Origin: Bacillota bacterium
Lineage (GTDB): Bacteria > Bacillota_E > Sulfobacillia > Sulfobacillales > Sulfobacillaceae
Direction: 5' to 3'
Length of the DNA: 6,226 nt
Assembly (NCBI GenBank): GCA_021802225.1
Contig: JAKAAS010000119.1
Span: 1-6,226, forward strand
In this document: piece by piece, positions 1 to 6,226 of the stretch
Position numbering within the stretch: position 1 is the first letter of the stretch
How the letters are laid out: each line of letters starts with the position of its first letter
The notes under the pieces: generated by a model
What the model was told of the DNA's origin: nothing
What the model saw: only the letters and a program-made list of their open reading frames with translations
Database searches by the model: none
Translations under genes and position numbers: made by a program

Positions 1-222
1 CCGCAGTTCAACGGCTACCACATCATGGCTTTGGATTCCTGCTTGAGACAGAGCCAGGGTGATGTTATTGACAATTTCATGAAATTCACCAAATGTCCAA
101 CGAGCTTCATCGCGTTCCAAACTATGATCGACGATATATAAGTCATGGGGTTTGGTTCTTGTCCATTGTCGAAAATATTCAGGAATCACACGCGTCAAGT
201 CGGAATTTTCATTGTAGTTCAT
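1..222 (-). CDS. AMP-dependent synthetase/ligase (acyl-CoA synthetase-like), N-terminal 74 residues, cut by window edge
   Basis: The minus strand from ATG 222-220 reads open to base 1, giving 74 codons that begin MNYNENSDLTRVIPEYF. Residues 41-74 follow the N-terminal pattern of the ANL superfamily of adenylate-forming enzymes: RWTFGEFHEIVNNITLALSQ (41-60), then AGIQSHDVVAVELR (61-74). This matches the familiar 'tyaeL...vn..A.aL...Gv..GDvVavqLp' helix-turn-strand. Family knowledge: these cytoplasmic enzymes activate a carboxylic acid with ATP to an acyl-AMP and usually transfer it to CoA. The AMP-binding P-loop and all substrate-deciding residues lie outside the window, so the substrate cannot be named. 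ATG 222 is the only reasonable start in this frame: no ATG, GTG or TTG lies between it and the in-frame upstream stop. The best Shine-Dalgarno match (AGGTG, plus-strand 236-240) is 13 bases away, longer than usual. A competing ATG five bases upstream ends after two codons. Confidence 0.75.
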   Translation of the reverse strand, partial: MNYNENSDLTRVIPEYFRQWTRTKPHDLYIVDHSLERDEARWTFGEFHEIVNNITLALSQAGIQSHDVVAVELR

Positions 223-225
223 GTC

Positions 226-250
226 ATGGGGGGCGCACCTATTTTCCCCC
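226..250 (-). promoter_or_regulatory. G/C-run hairpin around the ligase ribosome binding site (candidate)
   Basis: On the minus strand GGGGG (250-246) can pair with CCCCCC (233-228) across a 12-base loop, AAAATAGGTGCG, which holds the only Shine-Dalgarno-like AGGTG in front of the ligase ATG at 222. The stem is pure G:C and ends six bases before the start codon, so it could either hide the initiation region or bring the distant AGGTG closer to the ATG. That role is inference; only the base runs are seen. Confidence 0.35.
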
Positions 251-256
251 GGGGAT

Positions 257-298
257 CGTGCATAGCCTGAGAAATCTACAAGGGGTCAGTCTATGACG
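257..298. repeat. Imperfect inverted repeat in the ligase leader
   Basis: CATAGCCTGA (261-270) and TCAGTCTATG (286-295) are reverse complements at 9 of 10 positions around a 15-base spacer. Three more pairs (CGT 257-259 with ACG 296-298) add to the stem if G260 is bulged. On the minus strand it lies about 35-75 bases upstream of the ligase start, so it could be an operator or an RNA hairpin in the leader. No U-run follows it on either strand, so it is not a standard terminator. It also covers the start codon and, in its loop, the AGGGG of the doubtful plus-strand ORF at 293. Confidence 0.4.
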
Positions 299-532
299 GG
301 CGTTCGCGATTTCTTGGCTTTCTATCCGGTCTTCGGATTTTGTGCCCATCCTCGAGGTGAGTGGGCCCTTCACTTCCTTTCCTTAATAAAGTTAATTGCC
401 AATCAAAAGCGGGAAATCCCCTTTTCTAAGTTCCAAGGCTAGGCCTTCGTTTATCTAAAAACCATTGAGGGTCGCGAGAATTATGTCTATTCCCGCCCGT
501 CTTTCTCTCCATTTATTTCCGTTAACGGATGA
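293..532 (+). pseudogene. Doubtful small ORF, 49 codons then an in-frame amber stop and 29 further open codons
   Basis: ATG 293 is preceded by AGGGG (281-285) at a good seven-base spacing. The frame runs MTGVRDFLAFYPVFGF... for 49 residues to TAG at 440-442. The same frame then stays open for 29 more codons (AFVYLKTIEGRENYVYSRPS...) to TGA 530-532. The whole stretch is rich in aromatic and basic residues and would make a 79-residue product if the amber were a sense codon. I do not recognise the family. An orphan fragment of a transposase or other mobile protein is conceivable but unsupported. It is the only plus-strand candidate in a minus-strand neighbourhood, and its start sits inside the inverted repeat at 257-298. 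It may be chance. Confidence 0.2.
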
Positions 533-732
533 AGACTCAGTACACGATTTTGGGCAACCTCGCCTTGGCAATTTTATGATGAGTCTTGATATGCTTGTCA
601 ATGAACGGGGCGAGTAAATCCTTATGTAGACCGCTTGCTGCGTTGCTGCTGCGAATTCCGGATTGGCAATAAAGCCCTAATTTTCTTGCAGATCCTTTCA
701 CCATTTTAACCAGGGATGGCACCTTGTGCAAC
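533..732. other. Gene-poor stretch, no assignable content
   Basis: Together with the doubtful ORF and hairpins to its left, this belongs to a 554-base region between the ligase start and the peptidase remnant. The minus strand holds a 64-codon frame from a TTG at 731 with no ribosome binding site. An overlapping minus-strand frame is open for almost 100 codons (about 670-380) but has no ATG near its start and gives nothing I recognise. No tRNA-like cloverleaf, tandem repeat or insertion-sequence end was found by eye. It could be decayed coding sequence. Confidence 0.4.
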
Positions 733-776
733 TAAAAAGAAGGGACGATGGTCAAAAATTCGGGCGCAGTCGTCTC
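733..776 (-). terminator. Possible weak intrinsic terminator after the S9 peptidase remnant
   Basis: Directly downstream of the TAA at 779-777, the minus strand has GACGA (plus-strand 774-770) and TCGTC (748-744), a perfect five-base stem. An extra G:C pair lies outside a mismatch. The loop is about 21 bases, and TTCTTTTT follows three bases later (plus-strand 741-734). The position and the T-run suit a Rho-independent terminator, but the stem is short and the loop long. Confidence 0.35.
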
Positions 777-1437
777 TTAGAACGGATCCGGCAGATTCTC
801 GATAGGCACCGATTCAATGGCCTCCGACAAGGGAAATCCCAGAATACGACTGTAAAAATACCATTCCGCTTGAATCGCTCGTTCGATATTGCGAGCCGTG
901 CGAAAGCCGTGCCCTTCTTCCGGAAAAGCGATATAAGCAACGGGCAGATGGTTATGGCGCAGTTTGTCGACCATCATTTCTGTCTGTGAGGGCAACACCA
1001 CCTTATCATCGAGTCCCTGAAAGAAGATCACCGGCACTTGAATTTTGTCGGCATGATTAAGAGGCGAGCGGTCTCGATAAATTTCTTCCGCTTCCGGCCA
1101 TGGCCCTACTAAGTTGTCCAGGTATCGACTTTCAAATTTATGTGTTTCTTGAGCCATTCGACCCAGATCTCCGACTCCATAATAACTGGCACCCGCTTTG
1201 AGACATTTTGCAAGCTCAGGCAAGCCAAGGTGGTGAAAGCTCCGGCACTGCCTCCTCGGATCACCTCTTTCCTTCAGAATCTGCGGTAAGGACACTCTGG
1301 CAATCATTTTCATCCTCGACCCAGTATAGATTCTTTCCGTCATATTGAAGCTGAGAGAAACGGTAGGGAGATGATCCGCTAGAGATAAGGCCCGTAATAG
1401 GGGAAGGCCAAGATCCAAAAGGTTGTTTTGTTGCCAT
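777..1437 (-). pseudogene. S9-family serine peptidase (prolyl-oligopeptidase/acylaminoacyl-peptidase-like), internally deleted and frameshifted
   Basis: Three pieces of one S9 peptidase lie in three frames. (a) From ATG 1437-1435 the frame gives 58 codons starting MATKQPFGSWPSPITGLISS and reaching DGKNLYWVEDEN, the typical S9 N-terminus entering its beta-propeller, then TGA at 1263-1261. (b) In a second frame, about 1273-1201, lies VIRGGSAGAFTTLACL, which holds the nucleophile elbow GGSAG with its Ser codon at 1249-1247. (c) From about 1202 to the TAA at 779-777 a third frame gives KAGASYYGVGDL, then GLDDKVV with the catalytic Asp (codon 1007-1005) and EEGHGF with the catalytic His (911-909). 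Family members are usually some 600-680 residues; here only about 220 remain, so roughly 400 codons of propeller and early hydrolase domain are missing near 1265-1270. A one-base deletion near 1200-1203 separates the Ser from Asp/His. A longer open frame from ATG 1463 gives 228 residues, but its first ~87 are an out-of-frame reading. No active enzyme is expected. Confidence 0.88.
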
Positions 1438-1548
1438 TGGTTTGGTTTTCCTTTCTGTTTCATGCTCTTTTTCGCATAAGATACCTTGCCTAGGGTATTC
1501 TCAAAAGGCTGTCTTTAGAACCGTAGAAAGGGTTGTGTAAACCTTGTC
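1438..1548. other. Intergenic gap between the SNF2 gene and the S9 remnant
   Basis: There are 111 bases between the SNF2 stop and the peptidase ATG. On the minus strand AAAGGA (plus-strand 1454-1449) lies 11 bases before ATG 1437 and probably served as its ribosome binding site. AAGGTT/AACCcTT just after the SNF2 stop can form a small bulged hairpin followed by only two or three T residues, too weak to call a terminator. No convincing promoter was found, so the remnant may once have been co-transcribed with the SNF2 gene. Confidence 0.4.
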
Positions 1549-4500
1549 TTAGGACAGATGCAAAATTTCCCGAACATCTTCTTCCGTCAGTAAAGGGATA
1601 TCCTCGGTCTCGGAATGAATGACCTGGTCGATGAGATCTTGCTTTTTTCTTTGTAAGGCGTAGATTTTATCCTCAATAGTGCCTTGTGTGATAAGGCGCA
1701 TGACCTGTACCACCTTTTTTTGCCCGATGCGGTGGGCTCGGTCTGCCGCCTGTGACTCGACCGCGGGATTCCACCACAAATCATAGAGAATCACGGTGTC
1801 GGCACCGGTAAGATTGAGCCCGGTGCCTCCGGCCTTTAATGAAATGAGAAAGGCCGAGCGCTCACCTTGATTGAACCGCGAAACCAAATCGAGTCTTTCC
1901 TTCACGGGTGTGTCTCCGTCGAGGTAGAAATAAGTCCAATTTTTGGAATCAAAACTCTTGGCGATGAGTTGCAGCATGGACGTAAACTGAGAAAAAATGA
2001 GTAAACGGTGATCCGATTCCAATGATTCTTCGACAAGTTCCAAAAGCAGATCCATTTTGGCTGACGTGCCCTCATAATTTTCCACAAATAGAGCGGGGTG
2101 ACAACAAATTTGCCGCAAACGCGTCAATGCCGCCAAGATTTTGATGCGACTCTTTTGAAATCCGTCCTGAGCCAGAGCATTTGCGGCATCCGCCTGGACT
2201 TTTTCCAAGTAGGCGAGATAGACAGATTTTTGTTCTCGGGTAAGTTCCGTCGTTTCCACTGATTCGATCTTTTCCGGTAAATCTTTTAACACGTCCTGTT
2301 TAAGACGGCGCAAAATGAATGGCCGCACGTGTTTGTGTACTTGTTCAATGGTGGCCTCAGAGAATTTTTTGCGGCTTCCTAACAATTCCGCAAAGACGGC
2401 GCGGAAAATAGACCAAAGATCCGTAAGCCGGTTTTCCATGGGTGTTCCCGTCAAAGCAAAACGGTGAGGACTTTTGATTTGATAGGCAGCTTGTGCGGCC
2501 TGAGTGCCGGAATTTTTAATGGTCTGTGCCTCGTCGAATATGGCGGCGTGAAAGGTATGCTTGCGGTAGTGAGCCATATCGCGCCGTAAAAGAGGATAGG
2601 ATGTAATCAATACGTCGATGCCGTTATCCCAGGCCTTTTCGATAAGGTGCTGCCGCTCTTTGGGTTCCCCCGCTATGACTTGTACCTTTAAGGTGGGAGC
2701 AAACATTTCGAACTCATGCCGCCAATTATAGATCAGGGAGGCCGGGGATACGACGAGCGCCGGATTTTTCCAATTTTCGGTTTCCCGCTCGGATAACAGG
2801 TAGGTGATACTTTGCAAAGTTTTGCCGAGTCCCATGTCATCGGCGAGAATCCCGCCAAAACCATGACGGCTTAACATTTTCATCCACAAAAATCCCATCA
2901 CTTGGTAATCTCGCAATTTTGCATTGAGACTCGCCGGGGCCTTGATGTCCAGATTATCGGGATGACGCAAGTCGTCCAGCCAACGTCTCAAAGATTTGCC
3001 GAGTTGCCAGTTGTGTTCATGGGATTCATTGGAGTCTATCAGAGGAATGGCCCGAAGTGCCGAGATCTTGGTTTGGCCGTCCTTGAGATCACCGGGGTCG
3101 AGATTCAGTTGTTCCATGGCCTCTTGTGCAGCACTAAAGCCGGGATTCTCCAAAGATAAGAACTGACCGTTGGCTAAGCGGTGGTATCGGCGTTTTTCTT
3201 TAAGAGCTTGGAGGACGGCTTGAATATCGCCCTCCTCCAGATCATCCCAATCGAAGGAGATTTCCAGCCAGGAATGATCGGAATCCATATCCATCCGGAC
3301 TTTGGGCGTAGAAGAGATGTGATGGATCGGATCAAATAATTCCGTTACGCGCACATCCATGTCCTGGGCCCATTCTTCCAAGGTCTCCGACAAAAATTGA
3401 TAGATGGCGTCTTCTTGCGTCAGAAGAAACCGGCTTTCATCCTGGCGGAAACCGGCATCAAGCAACCGCGAGATGGCTCGAGATTCCTGAACCCGATCTC
3501 GGAGGACAATTCGCGGGTCGCTCTGAGCACTTTCAGCGCCGACGGTGATGAGCTTCGATCCATAAACAAAATGCAATTGGGCTTCGATCCCTTCGCCGTC
3601 CCAATCGAGGTAAAGCCTGGGCTTTAAAGGCTCGGATATCACATCCGAAGCAATATCCCGGGACACGCGCAAATGCCCCAATTTTTCCAGTTGAGGCAGA
3701 ATTTCCGTCATCACATTTTCCATTGTCCCCGCCTGCAAGGGAATTTTAACGGTAGGAGAAGGCGAGGAAATTGTCAACAACTTATACAGCATTTCCGCTT
3801 GGGACCGGGACATGACATAAATAGTGGGATCTTTGACTGCGGCTCCATAGAGAGGCAAAATTTTGAGATCTGTTTTCTCATAGCTTAAAACATATGTTTT
3901 GCCACCAAGCTCTGGGGATGGGGCATCCTGAGATGTCTTGAGATTAAAGAGCAAAGGAACAGAGTCATGGGACAGGTTTACGGGCACCAAATTGTGAGAC
4001 CAAATAACTTGAGCCTGGGGCAGCAGAGGTATCAGTTGTTCCCAGATAAATGGGGGCAGGCCTATCTTCCGTTCGCCACGCGTCGCCCATCCGTAATACT
4101 GAGAGTAGGACGGATAGCGAGTTTGGGAATCAAATACCCTTTGGTCGAGGATTTGAAATAAGACAGCCAGGATTTTACGGTCCAGAGGTGAGAATGCATG
4201 GACTTTGGGGTCATAGGTAAACCGTTTCGAAAAAACATGCTGACGTTCTTCTTGCACTTCCCGGAAGAAATCATGAAGCTTGGGAATAAAATATAATCGT
4301 TTATCGGTGCCGATTTTCATCTCCAAAGTGAAAATGACGGCCGAGCCTGAAGACTGTACGCCCAAAAGATATTGAAGGTGCACCATTTCCGTGGAAGAGG
4401 GGGTTGACAAAGTTTCCGGAGATCGGTGGAACACATCCAAAAACCGTTGGGTCATTTGGGGGAGTGATTTTGTTAAGGTGGGTTCATCTTTCGCCATCAT

Positions 4501-4818
4501 TTCAGTGGAATTATCAGGCACGGCGGCTCGTTCGATAAGGACCGCGGCAATATGTTTGCAGACCCCATGGGAGGGAAAGGCCGGGCATTCACAATGACTA
4601 CTCATGAAACGGCCGTCGTGACCGTAAAAGAGGCTGACGCGATAGGTGTCGGTGCCGCGAACAAGGGCTTCATAGAGAAGTGGGTCCAAGGACTTATGAG
4701 AGGGGGGTTTGATGCGTCCCTCTTTGACATATTGATATCCGCGACGGTAAAAGACGGGGCCGCAATACTTAATAATTTCATTGGTTGTCATGATTTCCTG
4801 AGTAGGAACTTCTGCCAC
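1549..4818 (-). CDS. SWIM zinc finger / SNF2-family DNA helicase-like ATPase (1089 residues, complete)
   Basis: A double-stranded-DNA-stimulated ATPase/translocase of the SNF2 branch of superfamily 2, expected in the cytoplasm on DNA. The sequence shows: a SWIM zinc finger of CxC-x8-CxH form (Cys76, Cys78, Cys87, His89); a long middle region (about 100-590) corresponding to the bacterial SNF2-associated region; then two RecA-like lobes. Helicase motifs are intact: Q-like region LRDYQVMGF (~635), motif I DDMGLGKT (660-667), Ia VVSPASLIYNW (689-699), II DEAQ (762-765), III LTGTPMEN (789-796), IV LLIFSQFTSML (939-949), V SLKAGGTGLNLT (993-1004) and VI QAADRAHRIGQ with its arginine finger (1023-1033). 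The GTG start at 4818-4816 is chosen because GGGAGGT lies exactly six bases upstream. ATG 4791 is a weaker alternative, and the frame is open to ATG 4986, but that extension runs through the promoter. Cellular role unknown; DNA repair, recombination or transcription remodelling are the usual suggestions. The stretch between LGS (813-815) and VRPF (831-834) looks shorter than usual. Confidence 0.93.
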   Translation of the reverse strand: MAEVPTQEIMTTNEIIKYCGPVFYRRGYQYVKEGRIKPPSHKSLDPLLYEALVRGTDTYRVSLFYGHDGRFMSSHCECPAFPSHGVCKHIAAVLIERAAVPDNSTEMMAKDEPTLTKSLPQMTQRFLDVFHRSPETLSTPSSTEMVHLQYLLGVQSSGSAVIFTLEMKIGTDKRLYFIPKLHDFFREVQEERQHVFSKRFTYDPKVHAFSPLDRKILAVLFQILDQRVFDSQTRYPSYSQYYGWATRGERKIGLPPFIWEQLIPLLPQAQVIWSHNLVPVNLSHDSVPLLFNLKTSQDAPSPELGGKTYVLSYEKTDLKILPLYGAAVKDPTIYVMSRSQAEMLYKLLTISSPSPTVKIPLQAGTMENVMTEILPQLEKLGHLRVSRDIASDVISEPLKPRLYLDWDGEGIEAQLHFVYGSKLITVGAESAQSDPRIVLRDRVQESRAISRLLDAGFRQDESRFLLTQEDAIYQFLSETLEEWAQDMDVRVTELFDPIHHISSTPKVRMDMDSDHSWLEISFDWDDLEEGDIQAVLQALKEKRRYHRLANGQFLSLENPGFSAAQEAMEQLNLDPGDLKDGQTKISALRAIPLIDSNESHEHNWQLGKSLRRWLDDLRHPDNLDIKAPASLNAKLRDYQVMGFLWMKMLSRHGFGGILADDMGLGKTLQSITYLLSERETENWKNPALVVSPASLIYNWRHEFEMFAPTLKVQVIAGEPKERQHLIEKAWDNGIDVLITSYPLLRRDMAHYRKHTFHAAIFDEAQTIKNSGTQAAQAAYQIKSPHRFALTGTPMENRLTDLWSIFRAVFAELLGSRKKFSEATIEQVHKHVRPFILRRLKQDVLKDLPEKIESVETTELTREQKSVYLAYLEKVQADAANALAQDGFQKSRIKILAALTRLRQICCHPALFVENYEGTSAKMDLLLELVEESLESDHRLLIFSQFTSMLQLIAKSFDSKNWTYFYLDGDTPVKERLDLVSRFNQGERSAFLISLKAGGTGLNLTGADTVILYDLWWNPAVESQAADRAHRIGQKKVVQVMRLITQGTIEDKIYALQRKKQDLIDQVIHSETEDIPLLTEEDVREILHLS

Positions 4819-4831
4819 AATTCGACCTCCC
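4819..4831 (-). promoter_or_regulatory. Strong ribosome binding site deciding the SNF2 start
   Basis: The minus strand reads GGGAGGT (plus-strand 4831-4825), then six bases, then GTG at 4818-4816. This is close to a full anti-16S match at ideal spacing. By contrast ATG 4791 has only AGGA four bases upstream and ATG 4986 has no such site, so initiation at GTG 4818 is favoured. Confidence 0.75.
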
Positions 4832-4914
4832 AAACAAGGCAGATTAAGTTTTTGGAACCATAGCCAGCAAATGACTAATTGCCAAACGTCGTTGTCTCTT
4901 ATGCATACAACCCT

Positions 4915-4943
4915 ATTATCGGAGTAAACCTGTATTTTGTCGA
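4915..4943 (-). promoter_or_regulatory. Candidate sigma-A promoter of the SNF2 gene
   Basis: On the minus strand TCGACA (plus-strand 4943-4938, 5 of 6 to TTGACA) is followed after exactly 17 bases by GATAAT (4920-4915, 5 of 6 to TATAAT). Transcription would start near 4908, leaving a leader of about 90 bases before GTG 4818. The site lies in the gap between the membrane-protein stop and the SNF2 start, so the SNF2 gene can be transcribed on its own. It also shows that the frame upstream of GTG 4818 is probably not coding. Confidence 0.6.
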
Positions 4944-5028
4944 TGAATTCGAGGACCAACGCAAGGGATCTTTGGCTTGGCCTCAAATTTGTTATGTTGC
5001 ATACGTCGGGGTAAGTGGGCTATATACT

Positions 5029-6226
5029 TTACCTTCGTGGCGCAAAGATATGGGTTTTACTCTCGTGTATCGGCAGCATGGCTCCCAAAAGACCCAAAGG
5101 AATCAGTGGGGACCACAATACATGACCCATGGCTACGCCCACTATCATCACCAGAGCTGAAGCGGCCACGGCGGCAAGGTGGTAGTGGTTTATGATTTGA
5201 GGGCCCACAGGGCTGCTGACGATGGCTATGCCTTCACCCAACACCCAAGCCAGTATTAATGAGGTGAAGAAGAGGATGTGGGGGAAAGTAGCTAAGACAC
5301 CCAAGGGAAAGAACAGCCAAAAAACCAGAGACATGACAAAAACGAATGAAAAGGGCAGCCAAGTGCTTAGAATAAACCGCCCGAAAATATTTCCGGGTCC
5401 AAATTGGTTGAGAAAGGGATTGGACACATCTTCGACTATGGTAAAGGCCATATGTCCTCCGCGGAAGCGATAGGCGACAAATAGCCAGAATAGCCAAGCC
5501 CAGCGATTCGATCCCTGAGACAATAGAAGCATGGCAAAGCGGAATAAAAATGCCAACTCCACCAGATTTCCAATATAGCGTGGGCTGCGGATGGCTGTTA
5601 TGATGACTCGGCCGGTGTGAAACCAAAACCCGTGCCATCCGGGAAGATGCCCGTGGACACGTTTTTGTGTGAAGCGCCTTTGCGTACGGATTTGTTGAAC
5701 CATTCCGCGATTGGGAAGGTAAAGTGTCCCCAGCTTGTCGATGTCTGCAAAAAGCGTGCTGGCTTCATGGATATTCACAAGATTAATGCGAGCGGAAGTG
5801 AAAATGCTCAGCACCCACAATCCCGCCAGGACGGCTGTCCAAGTGCTCGGGAGTAAATGTCCTGGGGTTAGAGCCTGTATCATATCTTCATTGCAATGAT
5901 GACACAAAGTTGCTAAAAAGATGAGGGCAAGCGTCACCCAAACCCAAAAGAAACGCCCGGGTTTGCAGTTGCGTGAGTAATGCACAGCGGAAATATTCCA
6001 ACCGGCGGCTTGGCACAATGTGATCCAAAGACCCGAGGTTAAGGAAAATTCTGCAATGTTGTGATAATGCACCGCGGCTGCGCCGACAGCGGCGATAAGA
6101 GCCGCCAGCAAAAAAATTTTCAACTGCCGAAAGGGCAAGTGAAAAAGGACCAGAATGCGGGGAGACAAAGGCGATGAGGCTATCCATTGCATATCATCAT
6201 GTGTCAGAAAGAAAGGGGAAGCAGAC
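5029..6226 (-). CDS. Polytopic membrane protein, probable ABC-exporter-type permease subunit, 5'-partial
   Basis: The minus-strand frame ending at TAA 5031-5029 has 387 codons from ATG 6192 and stays open with no stop to the window edge (reading SASPFFLTHDD before that Met). No Shine-Dalgarno sequence precedes ATG 6192, so the true start is probably beyond 6226. Counting from Met6192, hydrophobic stretches lie near 25-42, 52-70, 82-97, 117-132, 208-225, 230-242, 274-300, 303-324, 335-357 and 359-374. A basic loop (about 160-205, rich in R, K and H) sits between the fourth and fifth and is probably cytoplasmic. The stretch DDMQWIASSPLSPRILVLF resembles the 'aDv.fL..sPvsPr.lLly' signature of large bacterial ABC-2-like exporter permeases that work with a separate ATPase. 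I recall this pattern from the family; it was not computed. No transported substrate can be inferred. The partner ATPase would be expected outside the window. A generic membrane protein is the fallback call. Confidence 0.6.
   Translation of the reverse strand, partial: SASPFFLTHDDMQWIASSPLSPRILVLFHLPFRQLKIFLLAALIAAVGAAAVHYHNIAEFSLTSGLWITLCQAAGWNISAVHYSRNCKPGRFFWVWVTLALIFLATLCHHCNEDMIQALTPGHLLPSTWTAVLAGLWVLSIFTSARINLVNIHEASTLFADIDKLGTLYLPNRGMVQQIRTQRRFTQKRVHGHLPGWHGFWFHTGRVIITAIRSPRYIGNLVELAFLFRFAMLLLSQGSNRWAWLFWLFVAYRFRGGHMAFTIVEDVSNPFLNQFGPGNIFGRFILSTWLPFSFVFVMSLVFWLFFPLGVLATFPHILFFTSLILAWVLGEGIAIVSSPVGPQIINHYHLAAVAASALVMIVGVAMGHVLWSPLIPLGLLGAMLPIHESKTHIFAPRR

Noticed and set aside
68..96. 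TTGACA at 68-73 as a plus-strand promoter
   Set aside because: It lies inside the ligase coding sequence and the bases 17 downstream (AAATGT) are a poor -10.
537..731. 64-codon minus-strand ORF
   Set aside because: It starts at TTG without a ribosome binding site, overlaps the candidate terminator's downstream side and gives no recognisable family.
777..1463. A single intact 228-residue alpha/beta hydrolase
   Set aside because: The first ~87 residues are an out-of-frame reading of S9 sequence; the true N-terminus and the GGSAG serine are in the other two minus frames.
1528..1546. AAGGTT/AACCcTT hairpin after the SNF2 stop as a terminator
   Set aside because: The stem is short and A:T-rich with a bulge, and is followed by only two or three T residues.
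1549..4818. SNF2 gene as part of an anti-phage island (for example a DISARM-like system)
   Set aside because: No methylase, phospholipase-D, DUF1998 or other defence partner lies in the window, and the SWIM-SNF2 architecture is a common chromosomal one.
2902..5195. Several plus-strand ORFs of 60-100 codons opposite the SNF2 and membrane-protein genes
   Set aside because: They are shadows of well-supported minus-strand genes, with no family resemblance or ribosome binding sites of note.
5234..5638. 134-codon minus-strand ORF inside the membrane-protein gene
   Set aside because: It is an alternative frame of the same strand, fully covered by the longer hydrophobic frame.

Overview
The window reads as ordinary bacterial chromosome with every recognisable gene on the minus strand. 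The moderate base composition, strong GGAGG-type ribosome binding sites, a sigma-A-like promoter and the SWIM-SNF2 architecture suggest a Bacillota-type organism. A Sulfobacillus-like host is my best guess, but it rests on general resemblance only.

Layout from the right edge, in the direction of minus-strand transcription. (1) 6226-5029 is a polytopic membrane protein cut by the window edge; it is probably the C-terminal part of an ABC-exporter-type permease. (2) 5028-4819 is a non-coding gap of 210 bases with a good candidate sigma-A promoter and a near-perfect Shine-Dalgarno sequence. (3) 4818-1549 is a complete 1089-residue SWIM zinc finger / SNF2 helicase-type ATPase with all major helicase motifs intact. 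(4) 1437-777 is the wreck of an S9-family (prolyl-oligopeptidase-like) serine peptidase gene. Its N-terminus, its nucleophile-serine segment and its Asp/His C-terminal segment lie in three different frames, and most of the beta-propeller is missing. A possible weak terminator follows its stop codon. (5) 776-223 is a gene-poor stretch with a doubtful plus-strand ORF interrupted by an amber stop and two small inverted repeats. (6) 222-1 is the start of an AMP-forming acyl-CoA synthetase/ligase that runs off the left edge.

Nothing ties these genes into one pathway. The SNF2 gene appears to have its own promoter, and the dead peptidase gene probably sits in its transcriptional shadow. I see no CRISPR array, tRNA, rRNA, complete insertion sequence or defence island. 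The most informative observation is the three-frame S9 pseudogene. It is easily mis-annotated as one intact 228-residue hydrolase, because the largest open frame hides the other two pieces. I do not see a convincing new system here.
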